DNA of 61,193 nucleotides. It comes from JBCAWW01 sp039024315. GTDB taxonomy: Bacteria; Bacteroidota; Bacteroidia; J057. A program made the position numbers and the translations under genes. Under the pieces are notes generated by a model. It was given only the letters and a program-made list of their open reading frames with translations, searched no databases and was not told the DNA's origin. Location: positions 1 to 61,193 of the forward strand of contig JBCCQN010000020.1 of the NCBI GenBank assembly GCA_039024315.1, written 5' to 3'. Within the stretch, counting starts at the first letter, position 1, and every line of letters starts with the position of its first letter. Positions 1-9,976 of the stretch are shown piece after piece.

Positions 1-925
1 CTTCTAGACCTTGGAGATTGACGATAGAGATTTGTATTTCTTCCTCTTCGAGGGAACGATAAATCACGTTGAGTTGATCTTGGAAAGCGTTTGGAAAAGC
101 CGTAACCAACAGCCCACTAATACCGTCGAGACTCAGCTCAGCTTGAGGGCTATAAGAAAACTCCCCGTCTAAGTCAATCTGTTTGATACGATAGATCAAC
201 TTTCTTTCCCCCAGTCGTAGGATGTCTCGATCAACAAAGTCATAGGTAGTTTGATTGCTGCTATTACCAATCCCTTCCATTTGCCCGATCACTGTAAATT
301 CTTGTCCTTCAAAAGCACGTTCTACTTCAAAGTGGCTATTGTTGGTTTCGCTAGCAGTAGTCCAAGAGAGTAGGGCATCTTCATCAGCCCGCTTAGCGGT
401 GAAGTCAAGCCACTCTACTGGGAAATTACTACCATTGAAGTCGAGGAGTGTGCCTGGAGCCAATTGCTGTGGAATCGCCTGATCCATAAATACTACAGTC
501 GCTGCATTATCATCTACGATCCAAGTGAGATCAACGGTTTCGTTGGGCGTTTCGATATCGAAGCATATTCTTGCCAATTGGGTAGGCGTATTGCCAATAG
601 ATTGCCCAAAGGTAGCCGCATTGAGTACGATATTTACCGAGGCCGTACCTTCGATAGGTTGCGTTACCGTAGGGACCTGATAAACCAAAGGAGTACTCAA
701 AACATGTGAACTTAGGACTGGGTTACGGATTGCACTGGTATTAAAAGTAAATACGAGATTACTGGTGGCTAATCCTCCAGCCACATCGAAGCCTATATTG
801 ACATCCACACAAAATTGCCCGCCATTAGACTCGGCATTGCTAAAATTCAGCTCATAGACTGTTTGGGCGGAGAGGCTTCCGCTCAAGAGCATGATAAGGA
901 CGAAAAAGGTATAGTTAACTCTCAT
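1..925 (-). CDS. secreted protein with cohesin-like domain and T9SS sorting region, truncated at window edge
   Basis: The frame is open from the ATG at 923-925 to base 1 with no stop, so about 308 residues are visible and the 3' end lies outside the window. It begins with a signal peptide (MRVNYTFFVLIMLLSGSLSAQ). Residues about 22-170 form a beta-rich region resembling cohesin-type domains (GGQFCVDVNIGFDVAGG, SNLVFTFNTSAI, ARICFDIETPN). Next comes a fibronectin-like stretch (FTAKRADEDALLSWTTASE), a common spacer in Bacteroidota secreted proteins, and then the start of a T9SS type A sorting domain (VTAFPNAFQDQLNVIY). The start lies 2 bases after the stop of the haloperoxidase fusion gene, so the two are probably co-transcribed and translationally coupled. 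The cohesin-like assignment is by pattern only; the sorting region is clearer. Confidence 0.8.
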   Translation of the reverse strand, partial: MRVNYTFFVLIMLLSGSLSAQTVYELNFSNAESNGGQFCVDVNIGFDVAGGLATSNLVFTFNTSAIRNPVLSSHVLSTPLVYQVPTVTQPIEGTASVNIVLNAATFGQSIGNTPTQLARICFDIETPNETVDLTWIVDDNAATVVFMDQAIPQQLAPGTLLDFNGSNFPVEWLDFTAKRADEDALLSWTTASETNNSHFEVERAFEGQEFTVIGQMEGIGNSSNQTTYDFVDRDILRLGERKLIYRIKQIDLDGEFSYSPQAELSLDGISGLLVTAFPNAFQDQLNVIYRSLEEEEIQISIVNLQGLE

Positions 926-927
926 GA

Positions 928-3900
928 TTAAGGAAGTTGTTCGATTCTAGAATTGTTGATGAGCCAGTAGAGGTTAAGGTCAACGGCATTGACGGTAGCG
1001 TCTAGATTAAAATCGGCCTGATTGATACCATAATTGTAAGGCTGGCCGTTTTCGACCTGCCAGAAGTTGATATTATCCACCGCATTGATAGTACCATCGC
1101 TATTGGCATCGCCTGACCATAGTAGCATCACACCATTATCGTTTTTCATCGCGGGGCCGCCATTGGAGAATACAGCAGTAGTGGGATCACTAAAGTCAAG
1201 CAAAGGCGCATCCGCATTGACGGTTACTGTATTGGCCGTCATCACCCCCAGATGGTTTGCATGACGGAGCGCTACGTAATATTCTCCTATTTCAAAATCA
1301 GGAAAGGTAACGGCTTCCTTGCCCAGTGGGCTTACAACTTCACCATTGGCCCGAATGATCGCAGCTACGCTATCCAAGATGATCGTCGGATCTGCTTTGG
1401 CCCGTAGTTCTACCACCACCCAATCCACGGGAGCGAGCGCGCCCGTTTTATCCATCACATCTGAATCAGCCGTACTCCCTAAACCAAAAGGATCTGTAAG
1501 TGGGAGAATATTGACCAAGCTAGCGCGCATACTGTCGCTGCCAGCATAAGTACCCTCTAAAAAGGCTTTGATTTGCACGCTAGGCGTACCGGCACTAAAG
1601 ATGCTATCGGCATAAGCAAAGGAACGTATGCCGACTGCTTTGCCAATCTTACGGCCGGGAATATCATCCGCTGGAGGGTGAATCCCCCCCCAGATTCGAG
1701 ACAAACTACATTCGTCAGAGGCATCACGGTAGGTAGCCCATTGTAGCGTAACATCAACACTCGGGCCTTGCTCAAAGACCAAAAACTCATCCTTGGGGCA
1801 ATAAAATTCGCCCATACCACCAGGAAAATATTCATCGCCAGTCATATAGGTCATAATCTCAGCGGCAGCTCGAGAATAAGTACTGTGTCCAGAGACATAA
1901 CCGGCAAAAGGAGGCGTAACGAAGGATGGACGCTGATAAGGCCACCACTCATCCGCCAAAATCCAATCTACTCCAGCAAGATCCTCAGCCGGATCGATAA
2001 TAAAATTGGGACCTTTCCAGCCATTGATTTTGATTTTACCAACATTCACATTGCCTGGACCAGCCAAGGGATCTCCTAACTCGACCAATTCGATATAACC
2101 AGACACAAGCGGCATACCGGCAGGATCGTAAGAGGCAGCCGACGGATCCGAACTTTGACCACGAAGGGCCATATACCGTAATGCCGAAACCGGACGGATG
2201 TAGTCATACCAGCCTTTGACACTCCAAGCGGAGATAGCAGCATCATGCATAGTCCCGCCCATCGTGAAATAGGTTTTCACATCCCATTCCAAATCAGAGA
2301 GAGTAGCCCCTTGCCCCTGCCATTTTTTCTCGAGCAGCGGGTTATCACTGACGTAATTGAGGATGGTAAACCAATGGCCTGGAGGGGTTTCAGAATCAGG
2401 ACCATCCGCCCAAAACTCAGCCAAAACCCTAGCGTAATCCCCTCGAGGCACGTTTTGCGCTTGATATGGCTGGCCCGTATGAGGATTAAGACTGCGGCCA
2501 GTAGCACTGGTCCCGCCATCCAAGTAATCGTAAAATTGATCATAATCGTCAAAGCCATCAGGCAGCTCACTAAAGGGCACATTACCGATAGAAGCAGGAG
2601 AAATATCCCACATCACGCCATCATTAGGATCGAGGTGCTTACTCCAAGTAGCGACCATACTAAAGCCCCACTGATATAGGTCTGTAGTACCGCCACCGGC
2701 AATTGTATCCAGCATAGGCGGTTGCCCCGGATCATGCCATACTTCATAGGTATCGCCATCACGGGTGTAGGTTGACTTATCGTATTGGCTCATGGCAAAG
2801 CCCGGTACATTGCCCCACTCAGGACTTAAGAAATCAGGCGTATTGGAGGAAGTAACATTACCGCTTTGGTCAATGAAGACATCAAAGGCAAGAGGCTGCC
2901 AGCGGTTTGGCTTGGTTAGATTGGGATTACCTGGCTTGGCGATCTCAAGGAAGTTATTGGCCGGCTGGTAGTATAGGTTAGCGAAGTCATTACTTTCGTT
3001 AGAGTTGTCGGCTGCGCCGAACGCTAAGATCCGATCTGCGATATAATTTCCGAGTTCCGCAGGGCCGCCGTTTTGATAGTCAGTACTAGTAATCGCAGTA
3101 CTATAACCCAGCTCTTGCATGACCAAATTTGCAATGAATAGTGTATTATTTCGACCGGGTGAGTTGGCGAAGCGAGCCATGATTAGCCGGTAAGCAGCAT
3201 AACTGATAGCTTCTTTTTGAGCCGAAACCGAATCGGCCACTGTGGGAAGATTATTGAAGCTTATATTAAAACCAGAGATGCTGTTGCCAAGAAGGTAGCT
3301 ATGCGAACGACCTTCATATGCAGACCAAGCGTCATACATAGCGGAAGAAATATGATAAAGATTACGAGCGTGTACAGTTGGGCGGGCAAAGTCTCCGCGA
3401 ATGCCTTCTAAGAGGACTTCGTTCCACATACGTGCGACACTATGCCCAGCTACGAATACGTGTTCCCCAAAGGGAGCAGCCCCTTTCTCTTTTTTGTTAC
3501 CATCGATCAAATCATCCAGCCCATCTAGATCATCATCTATCCCTCCATCAGTATCTGCAGAGGTGATCTGCCCGTCGCCATTGGTATCAAAATAGCCAAA
3601 GTCAGTAGCAGCTATATCAAAAGGTCCTATCCCATCGTTGGCAACATTGGTGCTTTCGAGATCGACAAAATCAGGTAAGTCGTCCCCGTCTGTATTGGGA
3701 GGAGTAGTCAAGCTCGCCTGATCGGCAGGATTATCAATAAAGGCATCTCCATCGACATCGACTCCACCGGCTTCTACCACATCCCAAACCCCATCATTAT
3801 CACTATCTAAATCATATTCATTATCTATCCCATCTCCATCGACATCCTTTTTTCCATCCATACTGACTTTTAGCTGGTAGGTAATCCCAGCGCTACAACC

Positions 3901-6096
3901 CGTCAAGTCATCCACCTCTAGGCCTGAAGTACCTTTGATAGTGATGCCAGGAGTGGGCGTTCCAGATCCAATGTCAACTACGGTAATACTGCCATTGAGA
4001 TTGGAGGTAGTAGTGGTCAGACTACCCGTACATTGCGTGCCAGTAGCGAAGCCGCTGACTACGTATTCGCCATTGTTAAAATCAAGTGAGAAGTCTTCCC
4101 CAGTACTATTGAGATCGCCATCGGCGACAAGATCACTCAGCTTGACTGTAGTCCCAATACTGACCCCAGTGCTACTCAAATCAACTGTCTGGGTGGCATC
4201 TAGTCCATCAGGTGGGATAGTAGCCGAGGCCGTAGTGAAACTAAATTGACCAATAGATCTTTCGAGGGTATTGGGTATCCCATCATTGTCAAAGTCAGGG
4301 TCTAGGCTCGGAAAGTCATCAATGCTGTTACCAATGACAATCAGCAAGGAATCCGTATCAGTTTCACTGTTGGCGAGGTTGGATACGGTCAGTGTGACCA
4401 TATAGCTATCTGCTACTGCAAAAGTATGAGCGATGCTTTGGCCTGAGCCGGTAGTGCCATCTCCAAAATTCCAGTCATAAGTAAGCGTTCCGGGAACCGG
4501 TGAAAAAGTAGAAGAAGCGTCAAAATTGATCTGTACTGGCGCGGGATAAGCGACAGTCTGATCGGCGACAAAGTTGGCATCGAGCGTATTGTCGTGCTCT
4601 TTGTAGGTGATAAATTGATCGGCACTAAGATTGTAATATTTATTGACTAAGCCGCTTGGCCAGCGGATGATCAAACTGTCAAGCAGGGTAGCACTCCCTA
4701 AACCAAAATGCTGGGTAAAGGAATTCATTATCCCGTAGCCTTCTCCAGATCGGACCTCTCTAATTTGTTTGCTTAGGCCAACATAAGCTTCTAGCCGAGC
4801 CCCAATTGCGTTGATATTGCTTTGAGTGCCGATTAGGTCAAGGGCGAGGTAGTGATTACTATTACCCGCATTAAGGAATAAATCGTCGTCATTTGAGCCA
4901 CTGGTACCGTTAAACCCTGAACCATGACCGGCATATACATCCAAAAACCCATCATGATTGAGGTCGCCAATGGCAAAGGAGTGAACTCGCAGGGTGCCTA
5001 ATGGGTTGGCAGGATTGGACGCGAGGGTAAAAGTACCATCACCATCATTGTAGAAGAGATAGTGAGAAGAGCCACTGTATAGCAAATCGACATAACCGTC
5101 GTTGTCAAAATCGCGGAAGATGGCTTGAATGCCTATGAGATTGGCAGCAGCGCCAAGGGTTGGCAATAAACCAGATGCTGCGGTAACATCCGTAAAGGTA
5201 CCGTCCCCATTATTGCGCATTAGCTGGCAATCATCGTCGTGATTATTGATAAAGGCATCGAGATCCCCATCATTATCGACGTCTGCAAAATCGGCCGTCC
5301 AGGTTTGAGCGCCGAAAGCCAAGCCTGCAGCAACGCCTACCTCTGTATAATTGTTATTGCCATCATTTTGAAAGAGACGATTGATACGACGTGGGTCAGT
5401 ATAGCTAGTAGCGCCTTGACGGCATTTAGATAAGTACATATCGAGATCACCATCATTGTCATAGTCTGTCCAAATGGAGGCATAATTTCCCGCATCGTCA
5501 GAGGAAGACGAAAAAGCAGTAGGAAGTAGGCTATTGTCGAAGGTGAAGGTACCGTCCCCGTTGTTTTTGTATTTACGGTTATCCGCGTCGTCATGGCAGG
5601 TAAAAATATCTGCCCAGCCATCATTATTGATATCGGCAAAGTTGCTACCCTGCAAGAAGATATTAGAGTTTGTAAGTATGCTCCCACTTAAGCTTTCAGT
5701 GGCGGGGTCGCCAGCATAGAGTCGAATATTGGTATAAGCGCCTCCTACCAAAACATCATTGCGACCATTGTGATCGTAGTCTCCTATGCACAAGCTCCAC
5801 TGATTGGAGCCGATCGCAGTAGTCTGATAAGTAGAAAATGCCTGATTGGGGGCATTTTGCGTTTGGATAACTAGTGTATTACGGTTGTCCAATAAAATAA
5901 TATCATCCTTCTTATCGCCATTCATGTCAGCTACGCCAATGGGGGCGCCTGAACGGCCATTGAGTGGAAGGAGATTACTTTGTACAGAAAAGGAGGTGTT
6001 TTGAGTCTGTGCACGCGAGGAATTGGAAAGAAAAGTGTTTAGGAAAAAGGCCAAACCAATAACCAAGCAATTGCCTAATGTAGGAAGTCTTAACAT
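928..6096 (-). CDS. secreted FG-GAP / ASPIC-UnbV / PKD / vanadium haloperoxidase-like / dockerin-like fusion protein
   Basis: 1722 residues. Signal peptide 1-29. FG-GAP/VCBS repeats with Ca-binding DxDNDGDLD loops at about 50-410. An ASPIC/UnbV segment at about 415-500. A PKD domain at about 505-590 (WNFGDGTTGSG). Thrombospondin-3-like Asp-rich loops at 600-615 and 750-865. The segment at about 875-1505 is a PAP2/vanadium-dependent haloperoxidase domain with the whole vanadate pocket visible: K1294 and R1301 seven residues apart (KGWYDYIRP), FAGYVSGH with S1402-G1403-H1404, and RIWGGIH with R1467 and H1473. A domain at 1555-1625 (DWVVVELRA, GVMTANTV) is followed by a dockerin-like double loop at 1661-1711 (DANSDGTINAVD, DFNLDATVNAVD). 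There is no type A or B sorting domain, so the dockerin-like end may provide anchoring. The active-site match predicts oxidation of halide by peroxide, but phosphatase-like activity is possible in this superfamily. Confidence 0.85.
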   Translation of the reverse strand: MLRLPTLGNCLVIGLAFFLNTFLSNSSRAQTQNTSFSVQSNLLPLNGRSGAPIGVADMNGDKKDDIILLDNRNTLVIQTQNAPNQAFSTYQTTAIGSNQWSLCIGDYDHNGRNDVLVGGAYTNIRLYAGDPATESLSGSILTNSNIFLQGSNFADINNDGWADIFTCHDDADNRKYKNNGDGTFTFDNSLLPTAFSSSSDDAGNYASIWTDYDNDGDLDMYLSKCRQGATSYTDPRRINRLFQNDGNNNYTEVGVAAGLAFGAQTWTADFADVDNDGDLDAFINNHDDDCQLMRNNGDGTFTDVTAASGLLPTLGAAANLIGIQAIFRDFDNDGYVDLLYSGSSHYLFYNDGDGTFTLASNPANPLGTLRVHSFAIGDLNHDGFLDVYAGHGSGFNGTSGSNDDDLFLNAGNSNHYLALDLIGTQSNINAIGARLEAYVGLSKQIREVRSGEGYGIMNSFTQHFGLGSATLLDSLIIRWPSGLVNKYYNLSADQFITYKEHDNTLDANFVADQTVAYPAPVQINFDASSTFSPVPGTLTYDWNFGDGTTGSGQSIAHTFAVADSYMVTLTVSNLANSETDTDSLLIVIGNSIDDFPSLDPDFDNDGIPNTLERSIGQFSFTTASATIPPDGLDATQTVDLSSTGVSIGTTVKLSDLVADGDLNSTGEDFSLDFNNGEYVVSGFATGTQCTGSLTTTTSNLNGSITVVDIGSGTPTPGITIKGTSGLEVDDLTGCSAGITYQLKVSMDGKKDVDGDGIDNEYDLDSDNDGVWDVVEAGGVDVDGDAFIDNPADQASLTTPPNTDGDDLPDFVDLESTNVANDGIGPFDIAATDFGYFDTNGDGQITSADTDGGIDDDLDGLDDLIDGNKKEKGAAPFGEHVFVAGHSVARMWNEVLLEGIRGDFARPTVHARNLYHISSAMYDAWSAYEGRSHSYLLGNSISGFNISFNNLPTVADSVSAQKEAISYAAYRLIMARFANSPGRNNTLFIANLVMQELGYSTAITSTDYQNGGPAELGNYIADRILAFGAADNSNESNDFANLYYQPANNFLEIAKPGNPNLTKPNRWQPLAFDVFIDQSGNVTSSNTPDFLSPEWGNVPGFAMSQYDKSTYTRDGDTYEVWHDPGQPPMLDTIAGGGTTDLYQWGFSMVATWSKHLDPNDGVMWDISPASIGNVPFSELPDGFDDYDQFYDYLDGGTSATGRSLNPHTGQPYQAQNVPRGDYARVLAEFWADGPDSETPPGHWFTILNYVSDNPLLEKKWQGQGATLSDLEWDVKTYFTMGGTMHDAAISAWSVKGWYDYIRPVSALRYMALRGQSSDPSAASYDPAGMPLVSGYIELVELGDPLAGPGNVNVGKIKINGWKGPNFIIDPAEDLAGVDWILADEWWPYQRPSFVTPPFAGYVSGHSTYSRAAAEIMTYMTGDEYFPGGMGEFYCPKDEFLVFEQGPSVDVTLQWATYRDASDECSLSRIWGGIHPPADDIPGRKIGKAVGIRSFAYADSIFSAGTPSVQIKAFLEGTYAGSDSMRASLVNILPLTDPFGLGSTADSDVMDKTGALAPVDWVVVELRAKADPTIILDSVAAIIRANGEVVSPLGKEAVTFPDFEIGEYYVALRHANHLGVMTANTVTVNADAPLLDFSDPTTAVFSNGGPAMKNDNGVMLLWSGDANSDGTINAVDNINFWQVENGQPYNYGINQADFNLDATVNAVDLNLYWLINNSRIEQLP

Positions 6097-6422
6097 ATAA
6101 AAGAGCTATTTGCGTACAAGCAGAAAACCTTTAAAAAAGTCTAATTCTAACATCACAAAAATATCAAGAAGTACGGGCTTTCGGACCAATATCAGGCCCA
6201 CTGGCTCAATTTGACTCCTTAGCAGTAAGCCTTGCCCCCTGACTTGGCAAGCTTTACCCAAAAGCTTACATCGCCCTCTAAAGCCTCTCTCTTTGCGCAA
6301 ATAGTAAACTCGATTTAGGGGGTCAAAAGCAGGAAAATACCGAGGAAGGCACGAAATTTGGGAAATGAGGGATATTAAGGACACCCAAGCACCTATTACG
6401 ATACACGCCTAAAGCCATCGGT
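6097..6422. other. intergenic region between divergent genes
   Basis: 326 bases separate the haloperoxidase fusion gene (minus) from the LysE-type gene (plus), so promoters for both must lie here. I could not identify a convincing TTTG / TAnnTTTG pair on either strand. A minus-strand open frame of 92 codons (6106-6384) is present but has a random-looking Leu/Arg-rich composition and is not called. Confidence 0.4.
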
Positions 6423-7076
6423 ATGTCTGCAATTTTGACTATATTTGCTGTTGTCAGTTTCGCACAACCTATGGCACTTTTTCAAGGTTATTTATACGGA
6501 CTAACACTCATCCTCCTCATCGGCCCAGTGTTTTTCACCTTACTACAAAACACTTGGGAAAACGGGTTCAAATCGGGCTTTACCGTCGCCCTAGGCATCG
6601 TTAGTGGTGATGCCCTATGTGTGGCACTACTCTTTGGCCTAGGCGTTTCAGGCTGGTTTTTGGAATCAGAAAATCAATTTTGGCTAGGTATAATCGGCGC
6701 TATCATTTTATTGGTATTGGGTACTCTTTACACCTTCCGCTCCCCGCGGACAGATGGGGTCAAAGTCAACCTCAATGCAGGTACCTACTTGAATGCTTTT
6801 GTACAGGGATTTGTCGTCAATTTCTTCAATCCTTTCGCTTTTGCAGTTTGGATTGGAGCTATTGCATTGGCTAGTAGCCTGTATGATGACACCGCTTCGC
6901 AGTCTATCTTTTTAGGCGGTATGCTCATGGCGATTTTGACTACTGATACGCTCAAAGTCGGATTAGCGCACTATATCCGTCCTCTTCTCAAGACCGAATG
7001 GCTCAGCTATATCTTCAAAGGAATTGGGGTAATTCTTTGCCTAAGTGGTATGTATCTGCTATTTCGCGTTTTTTAA
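6423..7076 (+). CDS. LysE/RhtB family transporter
   Basis: 217 residues and almost entirely hydrophobic, with about six membrane segments. The family hallmarks are visible: an N-terminal helix ending in LLIGPVFFTLLQ, a second helix starting near GFTVALGIVSGDALCVALL, and NFFNPFAFAVWIGAI in the middle. LysE-family proteins export amino acids or related small metabolites across the inner membrane; the substrate cannot be read from sequence. Family members usually begin a few residues before the first helix, so Met17 (base 6471) is a serious alternative start; neither site has a Shine-Dalgarno sequence. It stands alone, divergent from the haloperoxidase gene. Confidence 0.88.
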   Translation: MSAILTIFAVVSFAQPMALFQGYLYGLTLILLIGPVFFTLLQNTWENGFKSGFTVALGIVSGDALCVALLFGLGVSGWFLESENQFWLGIIGAIILLVLGTLYTFRSPRTDGVKVNLNAGTYLNAFVQGFVVNFFNPFAFAVWIGAIALASSLYDDTASQSIFLGGMLMAILTTDTLKVGLAHYIRPLLKTEWLSYIFKGIGVILCLSGMYLLFRVF

Positions 7077-7200
7077 AGCTTTCCTTCTAGATATTATCCT
7101 TAATTTTATTGATCAGATCAGCTTTGATTCTCTCCATTCATGGCTCTTAGATCAAGGCGAACCATTAAGGAAGTACAATTGTTTCAACATAACTTATCTA

Positions 7201-8810
7201 TGAATTTTAAACGAATAGCCCTTGCTAGTTTAGGGCTTTTGGGAGGCTTGGGCTTGCTCGCTCAGAGCGAAGACAAAGCAGCAGATGTACCTACAGATCA
7301 GCGCACCCACTGGCACCATGCCGCTCCTAACGCAAGCACATTAGAAGGCGTAAGTACCCTTGAAGCCTACGAAAGGCTCAAGGGCAAAAAAACCAAAACC
7401 ATCGTTGTGGCGATCATCGACTCAGGGGTTGATGTAGAGCATGAAGACCTCAAAGACAAAATCTGGGTAAATGAAGATGAAATCCCAGACAATGGGATCG
7501 ACGATGACCAAAATGGTTTTGTAGACGATATTCACGGTTGGAACTTTCTCGGCAATGCCGAAGGCGAAAACATCGTTATGGCCAATCTAGAATCTACCCG
7601 TATTTACCGTAAATACCGCAACGAATTTGAAGGCAAAAGTGCCAGCGATTTTCAGGGAGATGAATTGGCCCTATTCAACACCTATAATGAGGCCCGTGAT
7701 GCTGTTTTGGCAGAACGAAAAGAAATGCAAGAATACCAGCAGATCATCGATCAAATCTCTGAGACTTATGAAATAATCGATGAAATCCTGACCAAGGAGT
7801 TCGGCGACGCCGAATATACCCAAGAAGAAGTACAGGCACTTGAGACCAATGACCCAAGGCTCAAGGAGGCAAGACGGATTTATCTTATCCTTGCATCAGA
7901 CGGTATTGATGGAGAAGGTATCCGGCAGCAACAGGAACAAATTTCGGAGCGGCTTGACTACCACCTCAACCTCAATTTCAAATCTAGAGAAAAAATCCTA
8001 GGAGATGATCTCAATAGCCTTGATTATGGACAATATGGCAATAATGATGTGATCGGAGGCAAAGAAAATGCAGAACACGGTACCCACGTGGCCGGTATAG
8101 TCGCAGCAGATCGAGGCAATGATTTGGGCGTAGAAGGCATTGCAGCAGATGTAGAAATCATGGTTTTGCGTACGGTACCAAATGGAGATGAGATGGACAA
8201 GGATGTCGCCAACTCTATCCGTTATGCCGTAGACAATGGGGCGCAAATTATCAATATGAGCTTCGGTAAAGACTTTTCGCCTCAACGCCAGATGGTCATT
8301 GAAGCCATCCAATATGCAGAAGAGAAAGGGGTATTACTCGTCCACGGTGCAGGTAATGATGCTAGCGATAATGATGCGTTTGGCAACTTCCCTAACGATC
8401 GAGATGCAGGAAGTGCCATATGGCTCGAAGTTGGGGCCAGTGATGCCGAAGCGGGCTTAAGCCTAGTGGCTGATTTTTCAAATTATGGTCTCACTAGTGT
8501 TGATATCTTTGCCCCTGGCGTGGACATTTATTCGACCTTACCTTCAGATCAATATGGTGAACGTAGCGGCACCAGTATGGCGAGCCCTGTAGTGGCTGGA
8601 GTCGCGGCCTTGTTATGGTCCTATTTCCCCGAACTTACGGCAGCACAGATCAAAACCATCCTTGAGACCAGCGCGATCTATCATGGCAAGCAAAAAGTTT
8701 ATCGCCCCAATGAAGATGGTAAAAAGAAGAAAACAAAGTTTAAAAAATTGTCTGCTACGGGAGGCATCATCAATGTACTAGAGGCCGTAAAAATGGCAGA
8801 AGACATGTAG
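7201..8810 (+). CDS. S8 family (subtilisin-like) serine peptidase
   Basis: 536 residues from the ATG at 7201, where a normal signal peptide begins (MNFKRIALASLGLLGGLGLLAQ); an upstream in-frame ATG at 7140 would bury it. The catalytic triad is complete: D74 in AIIDSGVDVEHEDL, H293 in EHGTHVAGIV and S459 in RSGTSMASPVVAG. The oxyanion Asn is N386 in HGAGND. Between Asp and His sits an unusually long insertion of about 160 mostly helical, charged residues (about 125-280). There is no T9SS sorting domain or lipobox, so a periplasmic location is likely. A terminator lies downstream, shared with the convergent coiled-coil gene. Confidence 0.93.
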
Positions 8811-8946
8811 CCAATTTGATTACCAAAAATATAAGTAATTAGACCAAAGTATTCAGTATTAAGACCTAGGATAATTGGTCTGTATAGCTCAGCAGAGCCT
8901 TTTTTCTCGGTACTACATACTTTTCACTTACTACTCTGTACTTAAA

Positions 8947-8984
8947 AAAAGTCCCCTCTAACAAATTGCTTAGGGGGGACTTTT
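8947..8984. terminator. bidirectional intrinsic terminator
   Basis: AAAAGTCCCC at 8947-8956 pairs with GGGGACTTTT at 8975-8984. An A-run precedes and a T-run follows the hairpin, so it can work on both strands. It sits between the convergent S8 protease and coiled-coil genes. Confidence 0.8.
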
Positions 8985-9001
8985 CAGTTTATACTTTACG
9001 A

Positions 9002-9793
9002 CTATTGCTTGATCGCGTCTAACTCGGTCTGGATGGCTTGCAGTTTAGCTACTTCTTCGCTGATTTTTGTGGCCTGCTCTAGTTGCTTAGCCTTATTGGC
9101 TTCCTGAGCCGTTTCGATTTCGGCGATTTGCCCTTTAGCGGCCTTAATCTTTGCCTGTAATTTAGCAATCTCTTCTTCCATTTTTTGAATGCCACTGAGT
9201 TCATCAGCGACGTCTTTGGCGAGTTTTTCCGCTTTCTCAATTAGCGCTTCCTCCACTTTTTGTTCTTGGGCGAGGACAGCCTGCTGGGCACTGAGCTTTT
9301 GCTCCAACTGATACATCTTGGTTTTGAGATCCAAGCTCTCCAAAAATGCAGTAGCCTTGGCTATCTCCTCTGGATACTTCTCAGAGTCGAGAAAATTGTA
9401 ATAACCAGCAGACATAAACATCGTGATACGACTATATTTTCCTTCGGTATTTTCTACGGGTTCTACGCGATAGTAATAATCCATCGTACGATCGGAAATT
9501 TCTGAAAAAGTAACCGACTCTAAAGATTGCAGACCCTTAAAGTTCTTAACTTTTTCACCTGTACCTACGCTAAATTTTTCATTGAGAACAGTCAAAATTT
9601 CCTCTGCATTACCTTCAATCACAAAGGTAAGCGCATTGCCGCTAGGTTTTATTTTCTTGGCAAAGGTAGCAGTAGTCTCTTCTACTTGAGCAGCTTTTTG
9701 AAGACGAGCTGTGGCAGGATCTTGGGCTTTTAAGCTAAAGCTCAGGTTCAATAACACAAGTGCAAGGAGAGATTTCAATAGTATATTTTTCAT
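9002..9793 (-). CDS. secreted coiled-coil protein of unknown function
   Basis: 263 residues. A signal peptide (MKNILLKSLLALVLLNLSFSLKAQ) is followed by a globular segment of about 130 residues (NALTFVIEGNAEEILTVL, DYYYRVEPVEN) and then a long alpha-helical coiled coil rich in Glu, Lys, Ala and Gln from about residue 160 to the end. The globular part shows no motif I recognise. It is probably periplasmic. It is monocistronic: its 3' end faces the S8 protease gene across a shared terminator. A possible promoter lies about 70 bases upstream on the minus strand (a TTG box, 17 bases, then TACTTTTT, one mismatch from TAnnTTTG). Confidence 0.8.
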   Translation of the reverse strand: MKNILLKSLLALVLLNLSFSLKAQDPATARLQKAAQVEETTATFAKKIKPSGNALTFVIEGNAEEILTVLNEKFSVGTGEKVKNFKGLQSLESVTFSEISDRTMDYYYRVEPVENTEGKYSRITMFMSAGYYNFLDSEKYPEEIAKATAFLESLDLKTKMYQLEQKLSAQQAVLAQEQKVEEALIEKAEKLAKDVADELSGIQKMEEEIAKLQAKIKAAKGQIAEIETAQEANKAKQLEQATKISEEVAKLQAIQTELDAIKQ

Positions 9794-9976
9794 TTTCTTA
9801 GAATTAGGCGTGATTATTTTTTTGGTTCTTTCTTTTGACGTAGACTTTTTCTAAAAAGTAACAGTATCGGAATGTAACAATCGGCACATCATTTGATATA
9901 ATCTTACACCGAGGAACTAAATCCCACCAACTGATTGGGGAATTCGTTGGAAAACAGGATATTTACGGAGGAGAAA

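Noticed and set aside
6106..6384. 92-codon minus-strand open frame upstream of the haloperoxidase fusion gene
   Set aside because: No start signal, no protein-like pattern and biased Leu/Arg composition; it lies in a region that must hold two promoters.
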